From Candidatus Methylobacter oryzae (lineage in GTDB: Bacteria > Pseudomonadota > Gammaproteobacteria > Methylococcales > Methylomonadaceae), in assembly GCF_003994235.2 (NCBI RefSeq), contig NZ_RYFG02000087.1, forward strand, positions 1 through 37,962: a stretch of DNA of 37,962 bases, read 5' to 3'. The stretch's first letter is position 1. Each line of letters opens with the position of its first letter. Positions 9,074 to 16,266 of this stretch are shown here, in pieces. The translations under genes and the position numbers were made by a program. The notes beneath the pieces were generated by a model, which worked only from the letters and a program-made list of their open reading frames with translations, was not told where the DNA came from and searched no databases.

Positions 9074-9656
9074 CTTCCAATTTCCATTCAGATATTTTAT
9101 CTTTTAAAGTAGTTTCCCAATCGCTTTCAAATCTGCTCGTATCATAAGAATTTTTTATAAAATCACAAATTGACACTAACGTTACTTTTTCACCGGATTT
9201 TTTTAAATTGTTACAAGCATCATTGAAAATTTTGCGAGTAACTCCATTGTTTTGTAAATTCAAAGTTACAATCTGATTGTCCAAATTTGTATCTGAATGG
9301 TTAGTTCCATGGTGCCCCTCAAAAGCTTCCATTACTTTATCGTACACGGTTATAGCATGCGTATAACTACTAAAAAATTGTTGCAATACGCCCTGTTGTT
9401 TTAACGTACAAAAATACCGATATACTCTTTTCGCAAAAACATCATTGACAAAGTTTTCCTTACTACCTTTGCGGCCGTTGCGCACAATATTGCTGGCTTT
9501 AATTTCATAAAAATAAGCTATCGCCTCAGGCCACCACGGCAAACGGTAACAGGGGGCAAATGGATATGTAAGTTGAGCTTGGCCAAGACGGTATTCTTTG
9601 GCATTTCGTTTACATTCGGCAAGAAAGTCATCAGCCATTTCTTTATAAGATTGCAT
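9054..9656 (-). CDS. Unknown protein of the McrBC-like operon
   Basis: I do not recognise this 200-residue soluble protein. It begins MQSYKEMADDFLAECK and contains an aromatic-rich stretch (YPFAPCYRLPWWPEAIAYFYEIKA) and charged helices. No catalytic motif is obvious. A GGAG ribosome site stands seven bases before the ATG at 9656. Its end overlaps the McrB-like gene by 20 bases, which indicates coupled translation and a role in the same complex. Because the ATPase lacks a DNA-recognition domain, this protein is the natural candidate for target recognition or regulation. That is inference from position only. Confidence 0.75.
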   Translation of the reverse strand: MQSYKEMADDFLAECKRNAKEYRLGQAQLTYPFAPCYRLPWWPEAIAYFYEIKASNIVRNGRKGSKENFVNDVFAKRVYRYFCTLKQQGVLQQFFSSYTHAITVYDKVMEAFEGHHGTNHSDTNLDNQIVTLNLQNNGVTRKIFNDACNNLKKSGEKVTLVSICDFIKNSYDTSRFESDWETTLKDKISEWKLEDENQGL

Positions 9657-9754
9657 AAAATTTCTCCGTTAAGTTAAGATTTATTTCATTAAAGTGAAAA
9701 AGCTTGATCCTTGATCATAAATCTAAGCGGCAGATATATACTTTGCTTTTATTT

Positions 9755-10588
9755 TCAAGCAAACAAACACTCCATCAACAAAGGATCAAATTCCGCACGA
9801 TGCGCATTGATTGCCGCTATGAACGACCGCACCCAGCGATAAAGCTTGGGACTATCGTATAACACTTCGACATCTATATCCGCTCGATGGTAAGCCCGTT
9901 TTTGAGTCAGTTTGGCGGCCTTCATAACGTCCCCCTTACCGATATATTTTTCAAGTTGTTTCAAGAATGCTTTCGCCCGTTTTTCCTGATTCATAAAAAG
10001 CTGCATAAAAACAATCTGATCATATAAAGATTGACTTTCGGCCAAGAGTAAACACAGGCACAACGGTTTCATGATTTTCATTTTGTGATAGTAAAAACGA
10101 GCCATGCGTAACCATTCCCTGTCATTCAATAAATCCTCTGTTTTAGCTTTTCTCAGGGCAGTTTTAATTATTCCCGCCAAATCCAGGCCGCTTTTAGCCT
10201 GATTGGCTATAACCGATACAATCACAATATTATCGGGACAGTAGCCGAGCGTATTGTCCACGCGATCAACCGACCAATCGGTGGCATTATTTTCCGCAAA
10301 GGTGAACGGTAACAGTGTTATTGGGCAACGGCCTTTGCTTTCCTCAAGTTTTGCAATTAAATCCTGTGTCGAGATTGATACCTCTAAGCCCTTAACTAAG
10401 GCGCGATCACGAAGGGTCATTAGTTTTTTCTCATAGAGATCAGGCTTTCTCTGGGATACTTTTTGCATTTTTGCCGCTTCATAACCATAGCGGATTTGCT
10501 GGCGCTGGTTGTCCTGGAATCTCGAAATATCCAAAGGTAAATCGTAGCGATAATGATCAAAACCGATTTCAAATGCTAAACTTGACAT
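9755..10588 (-). CDS. HNH-type endonuclease-like protein, first gene of the defence operon
   Basis: The 277-residue protein has a helical N-terminal part rich in Gln, Arg and Lys. Residues ~90-160 resemble phage-type HNH nucleases: GRCPITLLPF, then WSVDRVDNTLGYCPDNIVIV and NQAKSGLDL, the usual (D/H)R-xDN...GY..DN pattern. Only one of the cysteines of a zinc-binding HNH is clear, so metal binding is uncertain. The ATG at 10588 has AGGAAGG just upstream. It is the first gene of the minus-strand operon, 98 bases before the unknown 200-residue gene, and is divergent from the WYL regulator. It may be the nuclease effector or an accessory activity (inference). Confidence 0.65.
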   Translation of the reverse strand: MSSLAFEIGFDHYRYDLPLDISRFQDNQRQQIRYGYEAAKMQKVSQRKPDLYEKKLMTLRDRALVKGLEVSISTQDLIAKLEESKGRCPITLLPFTFAENNATDWSVDRVDNTLGYCPDNIVIVSVIANQAKSGLDLAGIIKTALRKAKTEDLLNDREWLRMARFYYHKMKIMKPLCLCLLLAESQSLYDQIVFMQLFMNQEKRAKAFLKQLEKYIGKGDVMKAAKLTQKRAYHRADIDVEVLYDSPKLYRWVRSFIAAINAHRAEFDPLLMECLFA

Positions 10589-10668
10589 AGCTGCCTTCCT
10601 AAAGAATGTAATGGTTAATTTTGTTAAACAACTCTTTATTTCTGACTCGGGACGTAGTTTACTTCACC

Positions 10669-10691
10669 ACCCTTACAAAATGCGTAAGGGT
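10669..10691. promoter_or_regulatory. Inverted repeat, candidate operator of the WYL regulator
   Basis: A perfect 8-bp inverted repeat, ACCCTTAC (10669-10676) and GTAAGGGT (10684-10691), with a 7-base centre. It lies in the intergenic region between the divergent HNH-led operon and the WYL regulator gene, where such regulators usually bind. It could repress both directions. Confidence 0.5.
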
Positions 10692-10759
10692 TAGCAATAC
10701 CTGATAAAAAACAGCTATTGATTCAATATCTTGTAAAACATTCTCCAGGAAGTTCTATT

Positions 10760-11812
10760 GTGCCGGGTCAAAAATCACAAGCCACTCTTCAACGGCGATT
10801 GCAGGTATTGGAAAGCATTCGCAAGCTGAGCGGGCGTTCAGCGCGGTGGGTGACTGTTTCCGAAATCGTCAACGATTTAAAGAAACAAGGCTATGAAGTT
10901 AGCGTACCCAATATCCGCCGTGACTTAAAATCATTACTGGAAACTCATCAGCAGCTTGAATGTAACGACAATAGCAACCAGGATGGAGAACCGAAAAACG
11001 GTTTGGCTCACGGCTACCGTTGGGCCGGTAGGGATAACCCAACCGGCTGCGGAATCACCTTGCCCGAAGCCTTATCATTAGTCATGGTTGAACGCTATCT
11101 CAACCAATCCTTACCGGTATTACTTACGCGCTCCCTGCACGACATTTTCAATAAGGCCCATCAGACTCTGGAACTGCACAAAAAGAACCAGATTACCCAG
11201 TGGCCGGAAAAGTTTTGTGTTATCCAACCGACGCAACCCTTGATTCCGCCAACACTCAATCAGGAAATCTTAGGGAGCGTTCATGAAGCGTTATTGAACG
11301 AAAAACAATTAAGAGTGACTTACCAAGCCCCCAATCGACCGGAGGCAAAAGAATACCGCTTGCACCCTTTGGGTTTAATTCAGCGCGGCCCGGTCACGTA
11401 CCTTGCCGCAATGGCTAATGATTATGAAGACCCTTATTTATATGCGTTGCACAGAATGCAAGCGGCTCAAATATTGGAACAAGACTGCCGCCACAAACCG
11501 GCGTTTAATTTAACAGAATTTTCAGCGAAACAAGGCCACTTCGGTTCCGCTGCCGCCATCCATCTAAAAGCACGAATTTGCGATCATTTGGCGTTAATAC
11601 TTGAAGAAACACGCTTAAGCGAAGACCAAATAATAAGCCCGGCCAATGAATCAGGTTTCCGGGAAATTACCGCTGCTGTTTCCGATACCTGGCAATTACG
11701 ATGGTGGATTTTAGGGCAATGTGATCGTATTGAAGTGCTTGAACCGGAAGCATTGAGGCTGGAAATTGCCGAGTCGGTTTCAAAATGCAATCAACAGTAT
11801 TTATCGAAATAG
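10760..11812 (+). CDS. WYL-domain transcriptional regulator
   Basis: Probable repressor of the divergent defence operon. Residues ~10-75 form a winged helix-turn-helix (RLQVLESIRKLSG, WVTVSEIVNDL, VSVPNIRRDLKSLLE). The middle holds the WYL-type domain (LRVTYQAPN, YRLHPLGLIQRGPVTYLAAM, YALHRMQAAQIL), followed by a C-terminal extension. I chose GTG at 10760 because AGGAAG stands seven bases before it; a TTG at 10718 would add 14 residues without a ribosome site. WYL regulators such as BrxR and CapW control phage-defence loci. The position next to an McrBC-like operon and an inverted repeat fits that role. Confidence 0.85.
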   Translation: MPGQKSQATLQRRLQVLESIRKLSGRSARWVTVSEIVNDLKKQGYEVSVPNIRRDLKSLLETHQQLECNDNSNQDGEPKNGLAHGYRWAGRDNPTGCGITLPEALSLVMVERYLNQSLPVLLTRSLHDIFNKAHQTLELHKKNQITQWPEKFCVIQPTQPLIPPTLNQEILGSVHEALLNEKQLRVTYQAPNRPEAKEYRLHPLGLIQRGPVTYLAAMANDYEDPYLYALHRMQAAQILEQDCRHKPAFNLTEFSAKQGHFGSAAAIHLKARICDHLALILEETRLSEDQIISPANESGFREITAAVSDTWQLRWWILGQCDRIEVLEPEALRLEIAESVSKCNQQYLSK

Positions 11813-11924
11813 AAATATATGCAGCCTTTGTAATTAACTATCCATTGGCTGTTCAATCGTGAAAAATGCGCTTCATGCCGCAATACATATACACTATCCG
11901 AATCGCGTCCCTGCCCAATTTAAG

Positions 11925-11953
11925 TTAGCATCTCAATAACTGGAGCATATAAT
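11925..11953 (+). promoter_or_regulatory. Sigma-70 promoter of the oxidoreductase-sseA operon
   Basis: The box TTAGCA (11925-11930, 4/6 match) and a perfect TATAAT (11948-11953) are separated by 17 bases. The start codon of the oxidoreductase is 33 bases downstream. The -10 box lies inside the sequence duplicated at 5650-5763, while the -35 box lies just outside it. Confidence 0.65.
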
Positions 11954-12050
11954 AATCGCCCCCAGCTTATTAACGATGTTGTAACCATGCAACTACCCGA
12001 TCAAATGATTGCGATTGAAATTGACAACGGTGTTTTAAAACCGGCGCAAC
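11935..12050 (+). repeat. Intact copy of the island-flanking imperfect direct repeat
   Basis: Partner of 5650-5763, in the same orientation. It covers the -10 box, leader and first ~21 codons of the oxidoreductase. The two copies differ at many positions, mostly in the coding part, so the duplication is old or one copy came from a related strain. The sequence between the copies is the 6.2-kb island. Confidence 0.75.
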
Positions 12051-12970
12051 GCGTCCTCCCAACACCATCGGCAAACCAAGTTTTAATTAAAGTCTCCGCA
12101 GCCGGCGTCAACCGCCCGGACATAATGCAGCGTCAAGGCCTGTATCCGCCGCCTGCCGGTGCTTCCGATATTCCGGGACTTGAAATCTCAGGCACCATCG
12201 TGGCATTGGGCGACAACATCAGCCATCTACATGAAGGCGACAAAGTATGCGCACTGGTCACCGGCGGCGGTTATGCCGAATACTGCCTGGCCTCGGCAGC
12301 CTTATGCCTGCCGCTGCCCAACGGGCTGTCATTTATAGAAGCCGCCGCGTTGCCGGAAACGTTTTTCACCGTCTGGAGCAACGTTTTCGACCGCGCCCGC
12401 CTGCAACCCGGCGAAACGTTGCTGGTGCACGGCGGCTCCAGCGGCATCGGCACGGCGGCGATACAACTGGCCAAAGCTTTCGGCACCAACGTCATCGTCA
12501 CCGCCGGCACAAAAGCCAAATGCGACTTCTGCCGGCAACTCGGCGCCGGCGCAGCCATTAATTACAACGAACAGGATTTCGTCGAAGAGATAAAACGACT
12601 TACCGACAACCAAGGCGTTGACGTCATCCTAGACATGATCGGCAGCGACTATTTCCCGCGCAATCTCAAATGCCTTGCCGACGACGGGCGGTTGGTGCAA
12701 ATCGCGATACAACAAGGCGTCAAAGCCGAAATCAACTTGTGGTCGGTGATGGTCAAACGCATCACGATCACCGGCTCGACGCTACGCGCCCGCGACGACG
12801 CGTTCAAAGCCGCAATCGCCGCTAATTTATTGGAAAAAGTCTGGCCTTTATTAGAATCAAAAAAAATCAAACCGGTTATATATTCAACTTTCACGCTGAC
12901 CGAAGCCGCCCTAGCCCATCAACTGATGGAAAGCAGCCAACACATCGGCAAAATCATTTTAACGGTATAA
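11987..12970 (+). CDS. NAD(P)H:quinone oxidoreductase, zinc-free medium-chain dehydrogenase family
   Basis: A 327-residue protein of the quinone reductase/PIG3-like branch. The N-terminal catalytic fold contains AAGVNRPDIMQRQGLYPPP and GLEISGTIVALG. The nucleotide-binding loop LVHGGSSGIGTAAIQLA is near residue 145-160, and the zinc cysteines of alcohol dehydrogenases are absent. It probably reduces quinones or enones with NADPH; the natural substrate cannot be told. It has its own promoter at 11925-11953 and is followed four bases later by sseA, so the two form an operon. A broken copy of its 5' end lies at 5650-5763. Confidence 0.88.
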   Translation: MQLPDQMIAIEIDNGVLKPAQRVLPTPSANQVLIKVSAAGVNRPDIMQRQGLYPPPAGASDIPGLEISGTIVALGDNISHLHEGDKVCALVTGGGYAEYCLASAALCLPLPNGLSFIEAAALPETFFTVWSNVFDRARLQPGETLLVHGGSSGIGTAAIQLAKAFGTNVIVTAGTKAKCDFCRQLGAGAAINYNEQDFVEEIKRLTDNQGVDVILDMIGSDYFPRNLKCLADDGRLVQIAIQQGVKAEINLWSVMVKRITITGSTLRARDDAFKAAIAANLLEKVWPLLESKKIKPVIYSTFTLTEAALAHQLMESSQHIGKIILTV

Positions 12971-12974
12971 AAAC

Positions 12975-13820
12975 ATGGCTTACACCACGCTCATTTCTGC
13001 TCAAACGCTGAATCAAAACCTGAACAATCCTAACTGGATCGCCGTCGATTGCCGCTTTTCGCTGGCCGACACCGAAGCCGGCGCGAAAGCCTACCGGCAC
13101 GGCCACATCCCCAACGCCCACTACGCCCACCTCGATAAAGACCTGTCGTCGCAAATCACCGATTTTACCGGACGTCATCCGTTGCCAAACTTTAGTTTAT
13201 TGGCAAAAAAACTCGGCGATTGGGGCATAAGCAACAACAGCCAGGTTGTCGTTTACGACGATGCCGGCGGCGCGTTTGCAGGACGCTTCTGGTGGCTGCT
13301 ACGCAGCCTGGGCCACGACCACGTCGCGGTGCTGGACGGCGGCATCAAGCAATGGCAAAAACAAGGCTTGCCGGTCACGACAGCATTGCCAACCATTAAA
13401 CGCGCGGTGTTCAGGCCGTACCTGAACGACAACGTCTGGCTGAGCGCGGCCCAGGTGCGCGACGGCTTGGCCGCAAAAACTATTTGCCTGATCGACGCCA
13501 GAACGCCGGAACGCTACCGCGGCGAACAAGAACCTATCGACCCGGTTGCCGGCCATATCCCCTACGCATTAAACCGCGCCTTCCAATTAAACTTGGACCG
13601 CAACGGCCTGTTTTTAGCGCCCGAACAATTACGCCAACAATTCAAGCAACTGATCGACTCGGTAGATTCCAAACAAGTCGTGCATTACTGCGGCTCCGGC
13701 GTCACCGCCTGCCACAACCTGCTGGCAATGGAACACGCCGGCCTAAGCGGCTCAAAACTGTATGCCGGCTCGTGGAGCGAATGGATCAGGAATAAAAACC
13801 GGACGGTTGCAAGAAACTGA
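12975..13820 (+). CDS. sseA: 3-mercaptopyruvate/thiosulfate sulfurtransferase
   Basis: Moves sulfane sulfur from mercaptopyruvate or thiosulfate to acceptors such as cyanide or thiols. The protein has two rhodanese domains: an inactive N-terminal one (AVDCRFSLAD...AYRHGHIPNA) and a C-terminal catalytic one with C239 in the loop CGSGVTA. The loop CGSGVT favours mercaptopyruvate, whereas thiosulfate enzymes usually carry CRKGVT. The length of 281 residues is normal. The gene starts four bases after the oxidoreductase stop with no ribosome site of its own, so translation is probably coupled. It lies near the persulfide oxidation genes and fits a local sulfur theme. Confidence 0.93.
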   Translation: MAYTTLISAQTLNQNLNNPNWIAVDCRFSLADTEAGAKAYRHGHIPNAHYAHLDKDLSSQITDFTGRHPLPNFSLLAKKLGDWGISNNSQVVVYDDAGGAFAGRFWWLLRSLGHDHVAVLDGGIKQWQKQGLPVTTALPTIKRAVFRPYLNDNVWLSAAQVRDGLAAKTICLIDARTPERYRGEQEPIDPVAGHIPYALNRAFQLNLDRNGLFLAPEQLRQQFKQLIDSVDSKQVVHYCGSGVTACHNLLAMEHAGLSGSKLYAGSWSEWIRNKNRTVARN

Positions 13821-13861
13821 TAAGGATGTAGTCATAAATAACATCCTTTTTCACCGAGAGA

Positions 13862-13956
13862 GTTGGGGGACTCGCTTGTCAGGTGTCGGCGGCAGGGAGG
13901 CCGCCGCCAAGCCTACAGGGAAGTATTCACGGTGTCCTAACAAGCGAGTACCCCAA
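13862..13956. repeat. 95-bp palindromic intergenic element
   Basis: Outer arms of 18 bp pair with one mismatch: GTTGGGGGACTCGCTTGT (13862-13879) against ACAAGCGAGTACCCCAAC (13939-13956). Inside is a second hairpin GGCGGC-agggag-GCCGCC and a stretch like GCCTACAGGGAAGTATTCACGG. The inner sequence resembles interspersed intergenic repeats I associate with Methylococcales genomes (from memory). It lies between the convergent sseA and Uma2 genes. Confidence 0.7.
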
Positions 13957-14004
13957 CCCGCTCAAGTCGGGACGTTATTTGAAGCCAGACACTAAGCAAT
14001 ATAA

Positions 14005-14063
14005 AAGAAGCGGCTCCTCAACTCTTAAGACTCGATCTCTGCGCGAAGAGCCGGCTTCTTTTC
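14005..14063. terminator. Hairpin terminator between convergent genes
   Basis: AAGAAGCGGCTC (14005-14016) pairs with GAGCCGGCTTCTT (14048-14060) with one bulged base, closing a loop of about 31 bases. T-rich sequence follows on the plus strand and A-rich sequence precedes it, so it could end transcripts of sseA and of the Uma2 gene. Confidence 0.55.
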
Positions 14064-14657
14064 TTATCCATCTAATTCTGCCGGCCAATGATCCGAAACC
14101 TTATCGTAAACCTCACGCAAACTTAAAACACAATCGATGCTTTGCAGCGGAATAGCGGCATCAAGCTCCGTTGCTTCCGTCAATATCCAAGCGTCGCCTT
14201 GCCGCAAATAACGCTCGATGCTCGGCCGGTCTTGCGTAACCAGCAGGTACTCACGCAACGTCGGAATTTTACGGTAATGCGCGAACTTGCCGCCCCGGTC
14301 ATAGGCTTCGGTGGACGGCGACAGCACTTCAACCAACAACGTCGGGTTCAGCAGCGTATCGACATGCGCATCCTCGAATTGCGGCTTATCGCAGACGACC
14401 ACGATGTCGGGGTAATGATAGCTACGCGCTTCGGCCGCTTTGACGCGCATGTCGCTCAGATAGGCTTCGCACGGACGTTTTTTGAGCTGGTTGCCCAATT
14501 CCCGCCCAATATTAAACGCTATCAGATTATGCTCGCGGCTCGCGCCGGTCATTGCATAGATCTGACCGTCATGGAATTCGCTTTTAATTTCGGCGCTACG
14601 TTCCAGCATTAAATATTCTTCGGCGGTATAGTAAGTTGGCGTAAGTACAGCTGACAT
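14064..14657 (-). CDS. Uma2 family (DUF820) putative restriction endonuclease
   Basis: A 197-residue protein of the Uma2/PDDEXK_6 family, widespread in cyanobacteria and some proteobacteria and of uncertain physiological role. Typical motifs are YTAEEYLMLE, SEFHDGQIYAMTG, HYPDIVVVCD, LLVEVLSPSTEAYDRGGKF and YRKIPTLREYLLV; the E/D residues of the second and D...EV of the later motifs form the likely nuclease site. The ATG at 14657 has GAGGTGA just upstream. It is a single gene, convergent with sseA and on the same strand as the FisR-like regulator but separated from it. These genes are often mobile or multicopy. Confidence 0.88.
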   Translation of the reverse strand: MSAVLTPTYYTAEEYLMLERSAEIKSEFHDGQIYAMTGASREHNLIAFNIGRELGNQLKKRPCEAYLSDMRVKAAEARSYHYPDIVVVCDKPQFEDAHVDTLLNPTLLVEVLSPSTEAYDRGGKFAHYRKIPTLREYLLVTQDRPSIERYLRQGDAWILTEATELDAAIPLQSIDCVLSLREVYDKVSDHWPAELDG

Positions 14658-14733
14658 AAATCACCTCGACAAAGAAAAATTACTTATTAAAAATCAATCA
14701 TATCATAGCGTTTAAGCGCCACATGAAGAGTAT

Positions 14734-16083
14734 TTAGACGCCGTAAACCTTACGCTTGCGCCAAAACGTCGCCCGGCTCATGCCCAGCGAGCGAGCGGCC
14801 TCGGATACTCGGCCGCTGTTTTGTTCCAACGCTTGGCGAATTGCGGCAGGCTCATCAACCCGCGGCGAGGGTAAGTTCTGCGCGGGCTGCGGCTCAACAT
14901 TACGCGTCTCTCTAAATTCAGGCGGCAGTTCGGAACAGCGTAAGGTCGAGCCCCGGCCTACCGCGAACGCGTATTCGACGACATTATGCAGTTCGCGGAT
15001 ATTGCCGGGCCAGGCGTAATCCAGCAAAGTGCGCATCGCTTGCGGATCGATTTTCTCGATTTTCCTGAAATTCGCGGCATTATGCTGCCGGATAAAATGC
15101 CAGATCAGCAAGCTTATATCTTCGCGCCGTTCCCGTAACGGCGGAATAAAAATCGGCACGACCCTAAGCCTATACATCAAATCCTCGCGGAAACGGCCGT
15201 TTTTAACTTCCTCCCGCAATGAACGATGGGTCGCCGCAACAATACGCACATCGACATCAAACGAACGGTCGCCGCCAACCGGAATATAGTTTCTTTCCTG
15301 TATCACCCGCAGCAGCTTGGCTTGTAATTCAAGCGGCAACTCAGCGACTTCGTCCAAAAACAAGGTCCCGCCATGCGCGCGCTGGAATAGTCCGCTGTGA
15401 TCTTTAACCGCGCCGGTAAAAGCGCCGCGCACATGACCGAACAACTCGCTGTCCAGCAAGCTACTGGATAAAGCCGCGCAATTGATCGCCAGGAAAGGCG
15501 CATTGCGGCGGGCGCTCAGATCGTGAATGGCCTTGGCAACCAACTCCTTGCCGGAACCGCTCTCGCCCCTGACCAATACCGTGGCTTCGGTTTCTGCGGC
15601 ATTTTGGATAATCTGGAAAACCGCCTGCATGGCCGGCGACCGGCTTAACAAGCCTTGAAAAGCTTGCTTGTCGGATTTAGGGGCTTCGCTGACTACAGTC
15701 GAGCCGACCAATCGCTCCGAAACAGAAAACAGCAATCCCAAACCGCCGGAAAAAGCACCCTGTTGATCATATAAAGCTTGAGTCATTTTGTTCAACTCAA
15801 GTTCTTGCCCGTCAGCCCGAATTAACTTTATGAGTTGTTTTTTATGGTCGTCGCCCTCAGTAATGGCGTATTCTTGCAAGCAGGGCTTGCCTGTAACGTT
15901 CCCGGATTTCAATCCCGATAACTGCTCAGCGCCTCGGCTCCAGTGAATAACCTGTTGATCCCGGTTAACAATATACAGACCTGCAACATCGCAAAGATCG
16001 AGCATTTTAAAAAACAACGACTGCAACGGCTGTTGTGCCAACCAGTCGGATAAAGGTTCGAAAAACTGTTGCGTTTGTTTCAT
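14734..16083 (-). CDS. Sigma-54-dependent activator, FisR-like, of sulfane sulfur oxidation
   Basis: A 449-residue enhancer-binding protein. Residues ~20-125 are a PAS-like sensor ([23 protein letters not shown]), followed by an AAA+ domain with Walker A GESGSGKE, the sigma-54 contact loop GAFTGA and Walker [14 protein letters not shown], and a C-terminal Fis-type helix-turn-helix ([20 protein letters not shown]). Gene position opposite a persulfide dioxygenase-sqr operon matches FisR, which senses persulfide through N-terminal cysteines. Here the sensor has only C31 and C68 (GKPCL); the additional cysteines I recall in FisR after this point are absent, so sensing may differ. Sites resembling TTTCAC overlap its own leader, suggesting autoregulation. 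Confidence 0.85.
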   Translation of the reverse strand: MKQTQQFFEPLSDWLAQQPLQSLFFKMLDLCDVAGLYIVNRDQQVIHWSRGAEQLSGLKSGNVTGKPCLQEYAITEGDDHKKQLIKLIRADGQELELNKMTQALYDQQGAFSGGLGLLFSVSERLVGSTVVSEAPKSDKQAFQGLLSRSPAMQAVFQIIQNAAETEATVLVRGESGSGKELVAKAIHDLSARRNAPFLAINCAALSSSLLDSELFGHVRGAFTGAVKDHSGLFQRAHGGTLFLDEVAELPLELQAKLLRVIQERNYIPVGGDRSFDVDVRIVAATHRSLREEVKNGRFREDLMYRLRVVPIFIPPLRERREDISLLIWHFIRQHNAANFRKIEKIDPQAMRTLLDYAWPGNIRELHNVVEYAFAVGRGSTLRCSELPPEFRETRNVEPQPAQNLPSPRVDEPAAIRQALEQNSGRVSEAARSLGMSRATFWRKRKVYGV

Positions 16084-16087
16084 AGAC

Positions 16088-16134
16088 GTTTCACCGAATC
16101 AGGCTAATGTTTCACTGAAACAATATATGAAACA
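16088..16134. promoter_or_regulatory. Candidate upstream activator binding sites
   Basis: A perfect 15-bp palindrome TGTTTCACTGAAACA (16108-16122) is flanked by a half-matching site GTTTCACCGAATC (16088-16100) and by another half site TGAAACA (16128-16134). The palindrome lies about 90 bases upstream of the sigma-54 promoter and just upstream of the activator's start, the right place for an enhancer used by the FisR-like protein. Confidence 0.65.
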
Positions 16135-16178
16135 AGCGACAGGAGCAAGGGGCAAAGTTAAAGGTTTATAATCCTTGG

Positions 16179-16204
16179 ACCTTGAGCCTTTTACCTTGAG
16201 CCTT
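16179..16204 (+). repeat. Short 14-bp tandem repeat
   Basis: ACCTTGAGCCTT occurs at 16179-16190 and 16193-16204, a period of 14 bases, between the activator sites and the sigma-54 promoter. It could act as a spacer between enhancer and promoter. Confidence 0.5.
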
Positions 16205-16210
16205 ATTTTT

Positions 16211-16226
16211 TGGCACAGGCCTTGCT
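16211..16226 (+). promoter_or_regulatory. Sigma-54 promoter of the persulfide dioxygenase operon
   Basis: TGGCACAGGCCTTGCT matches the -24/-12 consensus TGGCAC-N5-TTGCW, with exactly ten bases between the GG and GC doublets. It points to the dioxygenase gene, whose ATG is 40 bases downstream. Together with the divergent sigma-54 activator this is strong evidence for control. Confidence 0.88.
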
Positions 16227-16266
16227 ATACCCCTGATATACCTCATCACCAAACCGGAGACACAAT

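Noticed and set aside
10718-10759. TTG start of the WYL regulator 14 codons upstream
   Set aside because: No ribosome site there, whereas AGGAAG precedes GTG 10760 at ideal spacing.
13762-14155. Open frames over the palindromic element after sseA
   Set aside because: They cover the hairpin sequence and lack ribosome sites or family features.
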